Positions 36,863-45,789 of a stretch of 64,000 bases of DNA are shown here, piece by piece; position 1 is the first letter of the stretch; each line of letters begins with the position of its first letter. The translations under genes and the position numbers were made by a program. A model generated the notes under the pieces. That model did not search any database. It was not told the origin of the DNA and saw only the letters and a program-made list of their open reading frames with translations. This DNA is from Nocardia sp. NBC_00403 (GTDB taxonomy: Bacteria; Actinomycetota; Actinomycetes; Mycobacteriales; Mycobacteriaceae). The stretch covers positions 5,952,001-6,016,000 of the forward strand of contig NZ_CP107939.1 in assembly GCF_036046055.1 (NCBI RefSeq). Direction: 5' to 3'.

Positions 36863-37938
36863 GAGTGTTTCCTTCCGAGCTTGCCGACCGCGGGACGCAG
36901 TGGGACATCGAGTGCGTCGTAGAGACCCGGTTCGGCCTCGACCAGCCAGTCGATGGCGTTCACCAATCTGCCTACGGCAGTGGCGTTTCCGCCCGCAGCG
37001 CGGTTGCCGTCCTCGTCGCCGGCTTCGATGGTGACCTCGATGCGGGGGTGACCTTCGACGATCACGCGGTGCGCGCCCGCCCCGTCGGGTGGTGTCGGCC
37101 AGTCCGGTGCGCAGGAGGGATGGATGCGGGTGACGTGCTCGATGACGATGCGCGGCTCGCCTTCGACGACGCCCTGCACCTCGAACCGCACCGCACCCTG
37201 CGTGCCCGCGCCGAATTCACCCATGGTCGTTGTTGTGACGGCGGATTCGAGGGCACGTCGGTCCAACGTTTCACGGATCTCGTCGAGTTCGACACCGAGT
37301 GCCCGCGCCATCAATCGAATCTGCCCGCCCCACACCATTGTCGGGATACCCGGCGCGGTCATCGGCGGCTGGTAGTCCATCGGCTGGCCCATACCGACCA
37401 GGTAGCGGACCGAATCGGGCTGGTCGTAGGTCGAGTAGTCGAAGATCTCCTGGCAGCGGATCACCTCGACGGTATGGCCGAGGCCGCTGAGCAACAGCGG
37501 CAGCACGTCGTTGCCCCAGCCGGGGTCCACCCCGGAGACGAAGAGCGATCCGCCGCCGTCGGCAATCGCGGCCAGCACCGGGTCGCGAAGTTCCGGTGGA
37601 GCGTTGCGCGGATCGTAGAGCGCATACAGCGCGGGCGTGACGACAACAGCACCGGCACGCAGGGCTCCGATGATGTCGGCGAGCGCGTCATCGGGCCGGA
37701 TATCACCCGACGCCGCATAGACGACCGCGCGCGGTCGCGCGGCCAGCGTCGCAGCGACGTCATCGGACGCCGCGACACCTATCTCGTAGTCGAGCCCGGC
37801 CAGTGCGCCCGCATCGCGGCCCACCTTCTCCGGGTTGCGCACGAGCACACCCGTCAGTTCCAGCTCGGGATGGGCCGCGACGGCACGGATGGCCGACCGG
37901 CCGACATTGCCCGTGCCCCAGACGATCGTGGGGATCAT
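36859..37938 (-). CDS. NAD(P)-dependent oxidoreductase, DapB/diaminopimelate dehydrogenase-like
   Basis: The N-terminus VWGTGNVGRSAIRAVAAHPE is a Rossmann dinucleotide-binding motif of the type in dihydrodipicolinate-reductase-like and amine-dehydrogenase-like proteins of actinobacteria. It is 359 residues long, with no membrane segment. These proteins are common in Nocardia and Mycobacterium but have no firm function. It is coupled to the AhpD-like gene by ATGA. Confidence 0.85.
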   Translation of the reverse strand: MIPTIVWGTGNVGRSAIRAVAAHPELELTGVLVRNPEKVGRDAGALAGLDYEIGVAASDDVAATLAARPRAVVYAASGDIRPDDALADIIGALRAGAVVVTPALYALYDPRNAPPELRDPVLAAIADGGGSLFVSGVDPGWGNDVLPLLLSGLGHTVEVIRCQEIFDYSTYDQPDSVRYLVGMGQPMDYQPPMTAPGIPTMVWGGQIRLMARALGVELDEIRETLDRRALESAVTTTTMGEFGAGTQGAVRFEVQGVVEGEPRIVIEHVTRIHPSCAPDWPTPPDGAGAHRVIVEGHPRIEVTIEAGDEDGNRAAGGNATAVGRLVNAIDWLVEAEPGLYDALDVPLRPAVGKLGRKHS

Positions 37939-38021
37939 CGGCCGAGACTAGCAAGCGCTTGGTTCGGGCGTCCGGGATATGCGCAATGTCGAAGTGCGAC
38001 TGAGCAATTCGCGCAATACAG

Positions 38022-38175
38022 TCAGGACGTGGCGTTGTATCTTGCCAAATATCCGGCGAGGCGCCGCAGATCGTCGTCGTCCCACTCGAGGAAGCGCTCG
38101 GTGAACGCGTCCCGACGCCGCCGTTCGGCCTCGCCCGCAATGCGACGCCCCTCCGGCGTCGGGCGCAGCCGTCGA
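38022..38175 (-). pseudogene. C-terminal fragment of a MarR-family regulator
   Basis: Read on the minus strand, this stretch encodes VRRLRPTPEGRRIAGEAERR and continues to EWDDDDLRRLAGYLARYNATS before a stop. This is the wing and the dimerisation helix of a MarR protein. The N-terminal two thirds, with the recognition helix and start, are missing; an in-frame stop lies just upstream of the homology. The break coincides with the truncated end of the membrane-protein gene on the opposite strand. Confidence 0.65.
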
Positions 38176-38209
38176 ACTGGTTTTCAAACAGGTCGCCGGA
38201 CAACAGGGC

Positions 38210-38875
38210 GTGCCGCTGACCGTCACCGACGTCGCGCCGCCCGCCAACGGCGACCCCACCGCACAGGGGATCTTCTTCCTACTGGTGGCATTGAGCGTCG
38301 GCTCGTACGGCAGCGTCGCGGCCATCGGTGCAGCAGGTACCGGGTTGCGGATCGGCGGGCGGGCGCTCGTCGGTGCGGCGACCTCGCTGGCGGTGAGCAT
38401 CATCGGGATCACAGTCGCCGGACGGCTATTCCATGTGGTCGACCACGACTACGCCGCGATCTGGGCGCTGTCGTGGCTCTACTGCGTGGGCATCGTCCTG
38501 GTCGGCATCGGAGTGCATACCTTCCTGAAGCGCTGGACCACGCTGGTCCTGATGATCCTGTTCGTCATGCTCAACTTCACGACCTCCGGCGGCATCTATC
38601 GCCCAGAACTCCAGAGCGGATTCTTCGGTGCGCTGCACAGCTTCTGGAACGGCGCGGGTTTCGTCGAGGGCGCACGCAGCCTGCTCTACTTCGACGGCGG
38701 CGCCGGCTTGGACGGACGCCTGGTGAGCCTGTTCCTATGGCTCGCCGCGGGCGCGGCACTCCTGGTCGCGGCAGGCCGCCACGAGAAGCGCCGGTCCCCG
38801 ATCGTCGCGCAAGCCGACCCGGCGAGCGTTCGACAAAAGGCCGAAGAAGAGATGGCGGAGGCGGTCGGTGTCTGA
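38210..38875 (+). CDS. Truncated multi-pass membrane protein (YhgE/ABC-permease-like C-terminus)
   Basis: Five or six membrane helices are present, but the sequence begins in mid-protein: homology-like sequence (AVELVFKQVAGQQGVPLTV) runs upstream of the GTG at 38210 to about 38168 without a start or signal anchor. In intact relatives of this type an N-terminal helix and an extracellular domain precede this part. The reading given (221 residues) is therefore probably a remnant. It faces a MarR fragment back to back, as expected if a deletion removed the shared promoter and both N-termini. Confidence 0.65.
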   Translation: MPLTVTDVAPPANGDPTAQGIFFLLVALSVGSYGSVAAIGAAGTGLRIGGRALVGAATSLAVSIIGITVAGRLFHVVDHDYAAIWALSWLYCVGIVLVGIGVHTFLKRWTTLVLMILFVMLNFTTSGGIYRPELQSGFFGALHSFWNGAGFVEGARSLLYFDGGAGLDGRLVSLFLWLAAGAALLVAAGRHEKRRSPIVAQADPASVRQKAEEEMAEAVGV

Positions 38876-39387
38876 TCGCCGATCCCGCAGCACCTATCGA
38901 CATCGGCAAGGTACGCTGTTCTGCATCGGCTGCCGAATGTGTTGAGTAGGCTAGCCAACGGGGGCACTTCCACTTCTTCCACAAGAGGCAAAGTATCTGT
39001 AACCGCGAGTAACAGATATATGCACTCGCCCAGCCCCGGTTCCGCCCATCGATACGGGCACGTATGAGCGCATGCGAGGCCCGGCGGTGCGTTTCGGATT
39101 TCATCAGCCCACAGTCGATCGAGCATCCGTGTCGGCGTGACCGGGTTGATCGCCGAGTTGCTGTCGTGCTAATCATGAACCGTGTCGCGTCGCGCCGCCG
39201 AGTGGACGGCGGTCGCCATGGAGGCGCCGTGATCGAGGAGACCGCCATGCGTCCACATTCGCGTCCGCAGTGACGCCGAGCCGCGCCTTCGGCGCCGGCC
39301 ATATCGCATAACGGAGCCCGCTTTTCGGGCCACATACCGCCGATCTATTGCGATCGGTCGGATTCTCCCTCGATCGAAGGACTTCCC
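38876..39387. other. Intergenic region without recognised gene
   Basis: The 512 bp between the truncated membrane protein and the hemerythrin gene show no ORF with convincing codon use. A small GCCCG-N5-CGGGC hairpin lies at 39316-39330, and AAGGA precedes the hemerythrin start. Otherwise nothing is seen. Confidence 0.5.
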
Positions 39388-39915
39388 ATGCCTGACAACA
39401 CTCCCCCGCCTGCAACAAACCGGTCGGTCGACCGCGTCCGCGCCCTCGGGCGTGAACTCACCGAGGTACACCAGGACCTGCGCACCGAACTGCGCCGTGT
39501 CCGTAATGAATTCGACCGCTACCTGGCGAGCGACGAGGTACCGCCCACGCAACTTCGCACACACTGCACGGCCTTCTGTGCGGCCTTGACGCGTCACCAC
39601 TCCAGCGAGGACACCACGGCCTTTCCCGCCCTTGGCAACCAATTCCCGGAATTGGCGCCGGTGCTCGCCGAGCTCAGCGCCGATCATCACCTCGTCGCGG
39701 ACATCCTGCGCAGGCTGCAACAGCTTCTCGCCGAGGTTGGACCGGACAATGCGGTCACCGCCAAGCGCGAACTCGACGGCCTCGCCGCGATCCTCGAATC
39801 CCACTTCCAGTGGGAAGAGCGGCGACTCGTCGAGGCGTTCGACGCGCTCGAAATCACTGCTTCGACGGGCGAGCAACTCTTCGGCGTAACGGTATGCGCC
39901 CCAGCGGAGGATTGA
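39388..39915 (+). CDS. Hemerythrin HHE domain protein
   Basis: A 175-residue four-helix-bundle protein with iron-ligand pattern H-HxxxE-H-HxxxE: His in LTEVHQDL, HHSSED, ADHHLV and the ESHFQWEE stretch. Actinobacterial proteins of this type bind a di-iron centre and have been tied to stress and redox sensing. The ATG follows AAGGA at a normal distance. It stands alone. A second, truncated hemerythrin-like ORF occurs at 58522. Confidence 0.9.
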   Translation: MPDNTPPPATNRSVDRVRALGRELTEVHQDLRTELRRVRNEFDRYLASDEVPPTQLRTHCTAFCAALTRHHSSEDTTAFPALGNQFPELAPVLAELSADHHLVADILRRLQQLLAEVGPDNAVTAKRELDGLAAILESHFQWEERRLVEAFDALEITASTGEQLFGVTVCAPAED

Positions 39916-40006
39916 GCCGCGGGCCTTCTGGCCCGCCGAGTACGGTATACCCCGCCACACCGCACAGGACGGGGGCGACAACCATCGGTGGAAAGGCGGG
40001 GCGCGA

Positions 40007-41611
40007 ATGACTGAGCCGCATTCACAGTGGCATGCGCGGAATTCGGCCGACAACCTACCGCTGGCCGCCCGCTACCAGTCCGCCGATCCGATCCGCTGGA
40101 ACGGCAGCATGGTCTATCCCATGTATACCGAGCGGGTCGGACCCGCACCCATCTTGGTCAGCATGACACTGCTGTCGGCGGCACCACCGGCCGGACTTCG
40201 CGGGCACGGGATCGGTCTGTCGATGACCGATGGCCATATCCGCCTCGCGGGCAGGCAACTCGGCGGCGTCGATGTGTGGAGTGATGCTCTCGCCTCGGGC
40301 ATCACTTTCGAACTGTTCCCCAACAACCCCGGCGCCCTGTTCAGTCTGACGCCGGTCTGGGTCGACCCGTTCGGAATCGAGCAGTCGTATTCGGGCAATT
40401 ACGGCATGCTGATCGAACAACCGCCGAGCGGCCGACTCGTGCTCTGGTGCAGCGTCGGCGAAGGCCCACCGAATTTCGCCAACCTCGTGGTCGAGATCGA
40501 GACAACACTCGCCGACACCATGGTCCCCGAAAGCACCCCCGCGCAGCGCCCGCCGACCCACAGCCCGCCCACGCACACCCCGCTCCCGCAGCACCCACCC
40601 GTACCCGATCCACTTCTGCAGAACCCATTGCCTCAAAGCTCCTTGCACACCCCACCGCAGCAAAACCCTCTGCCGCAGAACCCGCCCCAGCACGACCCGC
40701 GCCTGCAAAACCCCCTCCCGCAGAACGCGCCCCAGCAAAGCGCCCCATACAACCCACCCCGGCAAGACCCACTTCCACAGAACCCACCCCAGCACGACCT
40801 CCCCCTACAGAACCCACCCCAGCACGACCTCCCCCTACAGAACCCACCGCAGCACGACATCCACCTGCAGAACCCGCTCCCGCAGAACCCGCTGCAGCAC
40901 GACATCCACCCGCAGAACCCGCCGCAGCGCGAGGTCCACCTGCAGAACCCCCTCCCGCAGAACCCGCTCCTGCAAAGCCCCCCGCACGACCGACCCCGGC
41001 ACGATCCGCTTCCACAGAGCCTACTTATGCAGAACCCATCCCGGCACGTCTCGCCTCAACAGGACCTCCTTCCCCAGAACCTGTTCGTACAGAACCACTC
41101 CCAGCACGAGCCGCTTCTGCTGAACACCCCTCCCCAGTACCCAACTCTGCAAAACCCACCCCTGCACGCGCCATCCCTGACAAGCCCGGCCGCGCAAGCT
41201 TCACCCCTGCAAACCCCGTCCCTCCCAGACCCTGCCACGCAAACCGCACCCATCCCGGTCACGACCGCACCTGCGCCCGAACCCCGATATCGCACCGCCC
41301 TCTACGATCTCGGCGTCGCCATGTACAGCCGCGGCGAGGAGGACGGGGCGTGCAGCCTATGGGCGCAGGCGGCCGAAGCAGGCCACGCCGGTGCGGCCTA
41401 CGACCTGGGCGTTGTCCGTTTTCGCGGCGGCGACCTCGCCGGGGCCGAACACTGGTGGCGTACGGCCGCCGATCGCCGCGAGTCCCGCGCGATGATCGGA
41501 CTCGCCGAACTCCTGGAACGCCAGGGCAATTCGTCGGAGGCCAGGGTCTGGCGCGCGTGCGCCGCCGAGGAGCACACGGCCGAGAACGATCATTCGGTCG
41601 GTTCCGGCTGA
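40007..41611 (+). CDS. Q/N/P pentapeptide-repeat protein with Sel1-like C-terminus
   Basis: The protein (534 residues) has three parts: a folded N-terminus of about 165 residues, unlike anything recognised; a long middle (about 175-420) built of imperfect five-residue units such as LPQNP and PLQNP with PQHD variants; and a C-terminus (about 425-525) of TPR/Sel1-like repeats (YDLGVAMYSRGEEDGACSLW, AGHAGAAYDLGVVRFRGGD). In the repeat all three forward frames are open, but only this frame keeps high G/C at third positions and joins both ends. No signal peptide is seen. Its stop overlaps the convergent NADAR gene by 22 bp. Confidence 0.8.
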   Translation: MTEPHSQWHARNSADNLPLAARYQSADPIRWNGSMVYPMYTERVGPAPILVSMTLLSAAPPAGLRGHGIGLSMTDGHIRLAGRQLGGVDVWSDALASGITFELFPNNPGALFSLTPVWVDPFGIEQSYSGNYGMLIEQPPSGRLVLWCSVGEGPPNFANLVVEIETTLADTMVPESTPAQRPPTHSPPTHTPLPQHPPVPDPLLQNPLPQSSLHTPPQQNPLPQNPPQHDPRLQNPLPQNAPQQSAPYNPPRQDPLPQNPPQHDLPLQNPPQHDLPLQNPPQHDIHLQNPLPQNPLQHDIHPQNPPQREVHLQNPLPQNPLLQSPPHDRPRHDPLPQSLLMQNPSRHVSPQQDLLPQNLFVQNHSQHEPLLLNTPPQYPTLQNPPLHAPSLTSPAAQASPLQTPSLPDPATQTAPIPVTTAPAPEPRYRTALYDLGVAMYSRGEEDGACSLWAQAAEAGHAGAAYDLGVVRFRGGDLAGAEHWWRTAADRRESRAMIGLAELLERQGNSSEARVWRACAAEEHTAENDHSVGSG

Positions 41612-42162
41612 GCCACCCGCAATTCGTCGCGCGCCGCCATCAAGGCGAACCCGAGCAGATTCAATCCGCGCCAATGCGCCGGGTTCTCGGCCCGTGGATC
41701 GTCGGCGGCCAGCCCGATACCCCAGATCCGGTCCACCGGACTGGCTTCCACCAGCACCCGGTCTCCCGTCCCGAGCAGATACTGCTTCAGCTGCTCGTGC
41801 TGCCCGAACTTCGCGACACTGCCGGCCACCACAATGTCGAAACGTTGTGCAGCCCAGATGATGTCGTTGAATCCACGCACCTGTCGGCCCAGCTCCTTCG
41901 CCTGCTTCGGATACCTCGCCGCCACAACCCGTTCGGCAGTATCGGTATCCCCGAACAACATCGCCTTGCCCCACATCATGTAGTGCTCGGCGGTGGCGAA
42001 GGTCAGTCCGTCGACCTGGAACGGCGCAGGCCACCACTGGCTGAAACAGCCGTGCCCGACACTGCCGTCCTGCTGCGGCTGATGCCCCCAGAACCGCACG
42101 TACTTCACCCGCCCCGCACCCTCGGCATAGCTGATCAACTCCGGAACCGACCCCACGCGCAT
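41590..42162 (-). CDS. NADAR-domain protein (YbiA-like)
   Basis: A 190-residue YbiA/NADAR protein: FWGHQPQQDG, CFSQWWPAPF, TAEHYMMWGKAMLFGD and the C-terminal NLLGFALMAARDEL. NADAR enzymes hydrolyse N-glycosidic bonds in riboflavin-pathway intermediates or remove ADP-ribose from guanine; which applies here cannot be told. Length and motifs are complete. Confidence 0.92.
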   Translation of the reverse strand: MRVGSVPELISYAEGAGRVKYVRFWGHQPQQDGSVGHGCFSQWWPAPFQVDGLTFATAEHYMMWGKAMLFGDTDTAERVVAARYPKQAKELGRQVRGFNDIIWAAQRFDIVVAGSVAKFGQHEQLKQYLLGTGDRVLVEASPVDRIWGIGLAADDPRAENPAHWRGLNLLGFALMAARDELRVAQPEPTE

Positions 42163-42297
42163 GCCAGACAGTGTGCCCGAACAGCATCGCCGCCGCAGGT
42201 CGGATTATCGGGTCACCGATGGGCAACGCCGCTGCCCGTATGCAATAGGCCGATAATTCGTTCGCGCACCGAGACACGGTGTCGTAGGTTGGCCGAC

Positions 42298-42414
42298 ATG
42301 GGAACACCTGGCATGAACGGAGCGTGCGCGGCCGGCGTGCACTACATGCGGCTGCGCGCGGAGGCCTGGGCCCTGCCTGCGCATCGCACTGCTCGGGTTC
42401 CCCGTCACCTCTGA
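42298..42414 (+). CDS. Putative Erm leader peptide, 38 residues
   Basis: A short ORF (ATG at 42298, stop at 42414) ends 108 bp before the erm start. Its middle and end contain HYMRLRAEAWALPAHRTARV. A TAGGTT element at 42285-42290 is placed so that transcription could begin at or next to the ATG, giving a leaderless message as in other actinobacterial resistance leaders. Ribosome stalling here by a macrolide could expose the erm start. This is a prediction from arrangement and codon structure only. Confidence 0.5.
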   Translation: MGTPGMNGACAAGVHYMRLRAEAWALPAHRTARVPRHL

Positions 42415-42430
42415 TCGGGGCCCTCCCGCA

Positions 42431-42515
42431 CGGTCGATAGCGACCGGCACTGCACTGTGACCTGGCATGGGTCCGGGCGAATCACACCTTCCTGATTCGA
42501 CCACTCCGTTCGGAG
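42431..42515 (+). promoter_or_regulatory. Stem-loops between leader ORF and erm (possible attenuator)
   Basis: Three inverted repeats are seen: CGGTCG-ATAG-CGACCG (42431-42446), CGAATC-N10-GATTCG (42478-42499) and CTCC-GTTC-GGAG (42504-42515). The last includes the GGAGG Shine-Dalgarno of erm and would mask it. The order leader, hairpins, masked start fits translational attenuation. Confidence 0.45.
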
Positions 42516-42522
42516 GACACCC

Positions 42523-43332
42523 ATGTCCCGCACCCGTTCTCTTGCGCGTGCCCGCGACACGCACACCCGGTCCAGCAGCACCCGCAAACGGCTGTCGCAG
42601 AACTTCCTCACCGATGTCGACACCGCACGCATGTTCGTGGCGTCCGCACGTATCGGGCCCACCGATTTGGTCGTAGAAATAGGTCCCGGCGACGGGATGC
42701 TGACTCGGCAACTACTGGGCAGCGCCGGTCGGGTGCTCACCTACGAGAAGGACCGCCAGTATGCGGACCGCCTGCGCACCAGGTATGCGGGCAACGACCG
42801 CATCCGTTGCGTCCACGCCGACTTCCGCGAAATGCGCACGCCGGCCGAGCCGTTCACGGTGGTTGCGAATATCCCGTTCGCCAGTAGCACCGACATCGTC
42901 CGCTGGTGTCTGTCTGCGCAGCGGCTGAGCTCCGCGACATTGCTGACCCAACGCGAATTCGCACGCAAGCATTCCGGCGACTATGGGCGGTGGACGAAGC
43001 TCACCGTCACCCATTGGCCAACTGCGACAATCGAATTGGGGGCCACTGTCGATCGCCGGAAGTTCCGTCCCGTCCCCGGCGTCGACGCGGCGGTGCTGCG
43101 GCTCGTCAGGCGGCAGCAACCGCTGCTCACGCCGGAAGCGATGGCCGATTACCGTCGCATGGTCGAGCTCGGCTTCGCCGGTGCCGGTGGTTCCTTTGCC
43201 TCGTCCCTCCGGCGCGCCTTCCCGAACAAGCGTGTGCGCACGGCGTGCGCACACGCCGGGATAGCCGCCGATCTGCCGGTGGGATTCGTACCGCCGGACA
43301 GTTGGCTCGACGTTTACCGGGCACTGAGGTAG
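42523..43332 (+). CDS. erm: 23S rRNA adenine N6-methyltransferase (Erm family)
   Basis: Erm enzymes methylate A2058 of 23S rRNA and confer macrolide-lincosamide-streptogramin B resistance. The N-terminus has RKRLSQNFLTD, SAM-binding motif I is VVEIGPGDGMLTRQL, motif IV is VVANIPFASSTDIVRW and the tail is basic. The 269-residue length is normal. KsgA is the main alternative, but the NIPF motif and the Arg-rich N-terminus favour Erm. The ATG has GGAGG 7 nt upstream, and a leader ORF precedes it. The exact Erm class is not assigned. Confidence 0.9.
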   Translation: MSRTRSLARARDTHTRSSSTRKRLSQNFLTDVDTARMFVASARIGPTDLVVEIGPGDGMLTRQLLGSAGRVLTYEKDRQYADRLRTRYAGNDRIRCVHADFREMRTPAEPFTVVANIPFASSTDIVRWCLSAQRLSSATLLTQREFARKHSGDYGRWTKLTVTHWPTATIELGATVDRRKFRPVPGVDAAVLRLVRRQQPLLTPEAMADYRRMVELGFAGAGGSFASSLRRAFPNKRVRTACAHAGIAADLPVGFVPPDSWLDVYRALR

Positions 43333-43387
43333 CAACTTCCCGGCTCAACAGTCCGCCGATGTGGCGCAGCGGCGATACGATGCGCAG

Positions 43388-45613
43388 ATGTCGCACCCCG
43401 CTCCGCCGGTATCGGGGGCGACGGTCACCCCGGACCGATCGCCGAATAGTTCACGTGGGGTCGCCGAGGCGTGGCGGGCTTCGGACACGCCACCGGACCT
43501 GCCCGCGTACCTTCCGGACTCCCCCGCCATCCGCCGGGTGTCGCTGATCGAGTTGATCAAGGTCGATCTCGCCAACCGGTGGATGCGAGGGGCCGAGCCG
43601 AAGCGGCTGTCGCAGTATGTCGAGGATCTGCCGGAGTTGGGCACCTGGCCGTTGCCGCCGGATCTGATCTACGAGGAGTTCCACGTCCGCAGGCGGGCAG
43701 GCCGTTCGGTGGAGGTCGCCGAATACACGGCCGCGTATCCCGAACAGGCCGACCAGCTTTCCGAAATGCTGGCCACCGACGACTATCGCAGTACGCTCGT
43801 GGCCGGGGCAGCCGAGCCTGCGAACCTCGACGATATCGAGGTCGGTCAGAAGATCGACGACTTCGACCTGATGACCGGGCTGGGGCGCGGTGCATTCGCC
43901 AGGGTTTTCCTGGCTCGGCAGCGATCGATGCAGCGCCTGGTCGCAGTCAAGATTTCGCAGGACAAGAGCGCCGAGCCGCAGACCTTGGCGCAGCTGGATC
44001 ACGACTACATCGTGCGGGTGTTCGACCAGCGCGTGCCGGAGGGACGCAGGCTGCGGCTGCTCTATATGCAGTACGTGCCGGGCGGGACGCTGTTCACGGT
44101 GCTCGAACGGGTGCGGGCGACACCGGCCGGGGAACGCAGCGGCGCATTGCTGGTGGATGTCATCGATTCGGTGCTCACCGACAAGGGCGAGATCCGGCCG
44201 AGCGAATCGGTGACGCGGGCCGAATTGGCAACGTTGTCGTGGCCGGAAACGATCGCCTGGCTCGGTCGCAGATTGGCGGAGGCGCTGGACTACGCCGGGC
44301 GCGTCGGGGTCCTGCATCGCGATATCAAACCGGCGAATGTGCTGTTGACCGCGGAGGGCATCCCCAAGCTCGCCGATTTCAACATCAGCTTCAGCGGCAA
44401 TGTCTCCGGCGACAGCCCGATCGCCTACTTCGGCGGATCGCTGGCCTACATGTCCCCGGAGCAGTTGGCGGCCGTGCATCCGGACAAGTCGGCCTCGGCC
44501 GCCGATCTCGACACGCGCAGTGATCTCTACGCGCTGGCCGTCATGCTATGGGAATTGCTCACCGGTCGAAAACCTTTCGACGATGATGTGATGACAGGCG
44601 GCGATCGCACCGCGCTCGACGGCATGTTGCTGCGCCGCTCGGGCAGCCCGCAATCGCTGCCGTACGGGGATCTTCCGCCCGACTGCCCAGCCGCGCTGCG
44701 CCGGGCGCTGGTGCGTGCGCTCGACCCGGATCCGGACCACCGGTGGCCGCGCGGCGCGGATATGGCCCAGCAGTTCGACGTCTGCCTCGATGCCCGCGCC
44801 CGCGATCTCGTCGATCCGCCGCCACACAGCGGACGCCTGCGGGCCAGACCGCTCATGCACCCGATCATGGCACTCGCCATCGCGGTGCCCAACGCGCTGG
44901 CGATCCTCTACAGCTACAGCCACAATCGAACACTGATCATCGACAAACTGGACGAGCAGGCGCAGCACCGCTTCGACCAGGTCGCTCTCACCGCCTACGG
45001 GATCTGTTTCTTCATCGGATTCGTGGTCACCAATGTGTTGCTCGCCCATCTGTGGTCGGTCGCGCGTGGGCTGCGCGCGGGCAAGCCCTACGATGCGGCC
45101 ACCCTCGCTCGTGCTCGCACCGACACCCTGCAGCTCGGTCGGCGTAATGTGCTGACCTGCTTCGCTTTATGGGCTCTTTCGGGGATCGTCGTGCCGGTCT
45201 CCGTGCAGCTGTCGGGCAATCAGCTCAGCGCTGAGGCGTACGTACATTTCTTTATCACCCAGATCGTCTGCGGCGCCATCGCCATGGCCTACCCGTACTT
45301 CCTGGTCACCTTCTATGCCGTGCGTAGTCTGTACCCGATGTTCCTTCCGCACGGCGGGCTCGGCGCCCAGGACGCGCGCCAGCTGGAGCAATTGGACCGA
45401 GCCAGCACCTATTTCCTCGTCGTCGCGGCCGCCGTTCCGCTGCTCGGTGTCGCGGGCGCAACTTTCATTCCGCCGCAGGACCTTCCCGCAGTGATCATCG
45501 CCTTGCGTGTGTTGTGCGTCGGCAGCGCCCTGGCCTTCGTCGGCGTCTACTGGCTGTTCCGCATGCTCGAGCAGGATCTCGCGGCGCTACAGCGCATCGT
45601 CTCGCGCGGTTGA
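43388..45613 (+). CDS. Membrane Ser/Thr protein kinase with DFN motif
   Basis: A 741-residue protein. Residues 1-145 form an N-terminal region with no assigned function; the kinase domain (about 150-475) has GLGRGAFARVFLA, the VAIK-type Lys in VAVKISQ, HRDIKPANVLL (His310-Arg-Asp312) and MSPEQLAA. The metal-binding DFG is DFN (Asp330-Phe-Asn332). The C-terminal 250 residues contain about six membrane helices, an unusual layout against the single helix of PknB-type kinases. The ATG at 43388 is preferred to GTG at 43361. Two unknown genes follow on the same strand. Confidence 0.88.
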   Translation: MSHPAPPVSGATVTPDRSPNSSRGVAEAWRASDTPPDLPAYLPDSPAIRRVSLIELIKVDLANRWMRGAEPKRLSQYVEDLPELGTWPLPPDLIYEEFHVRRRAGRSVEVAEYTAAYPEQADQLSEMLATDDYRSTLVAGAAEPANLDDIEVGQKIDDFDLMTGLGRGAFARVFLARQRSMQRLVAVKISQDKSAEPQTLAQLDHDYIVRVFDQRVPEGRRLRLLYMQYVPGGTLFTVLERVRATPAGERSGALLVDVIDSVLTDKGEIRPSESVTRAELATLSWPETIAWLGRRLAEALDYAGRVGVLHRDIKPANVLLTAEGIPKLADFNISFSGNVSGDSPIAYFGGSLAYMSPEQLAAVHPDKSASAADLDTRSDLYALAVMLWELLTGRKPFDDDVMTGGDRTALDGMLLRRSGSPQSLPYGDLPPDCPAALRRALVRALDPDPDHRWPRGADMAQQFDVCLDARARDLVDPPPHSGRLRARPLMHPIMALAIAVPNALAILYSYSHNRTLIIDKLDEQAQHRFDQVALTAYGICFFIGFVVTNVLLAHLWSVARGLRAGKPYDAATLARARTDTLQLGRRNVLTCFALWALSGIVVPVSVQLSGNQLSAEAYVHFFITQIVCGAIAMAYPYFLVTFYAVRSLYPMFLPHGGLGAQDARQLEQLDRASTYFLVVAAAVPLLGVAGATFIPPQDLPAVIIALRVLCVGSALAFVGVYWLFRMLEQDLAALQRIVSRG

Positions 45614-45789
45614 TCTGCCAGCTCGGCTGAATCAAAGTGCGTAGGTCAACCCCCCGACACTTTGCTGATGGATTGCCAGCAAGTCTGTCTCAGACGAACC
45701 CTCCCGACATCCGGCCGAAGCCTGCACAATGTGATCGAGAACGCCGCCCGGACAGTCATGTCCGCGCGGCCGAACGTGGGGAGACACGG

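Noticed and set aside
36865..38949. A 694-codon open frame on the plus strand
   Set aside because: It is the antisense shadow of the oxidoreductase at 36859-37938 and runs through the deletion scar; no domain or start signal.
38686..39126. Minus-strand open frame between the truncated membrane protein and the hemerythrin gene
   Set aside because: It overlaps the membrane-protein coding sequence in antisense, lacks a ribosome binding site and has no family-like sequence.
40447..42414. A 655-codon open frame through the repeat gene and beyond, Pro/Ala/Thr/Glu-rich
   Set aside because: It is open because of the 15-bp repeat; third positions are A/T-rich in this frame, and after the repeat it reads as the shadow of the Sel1-like and NADAR genes.
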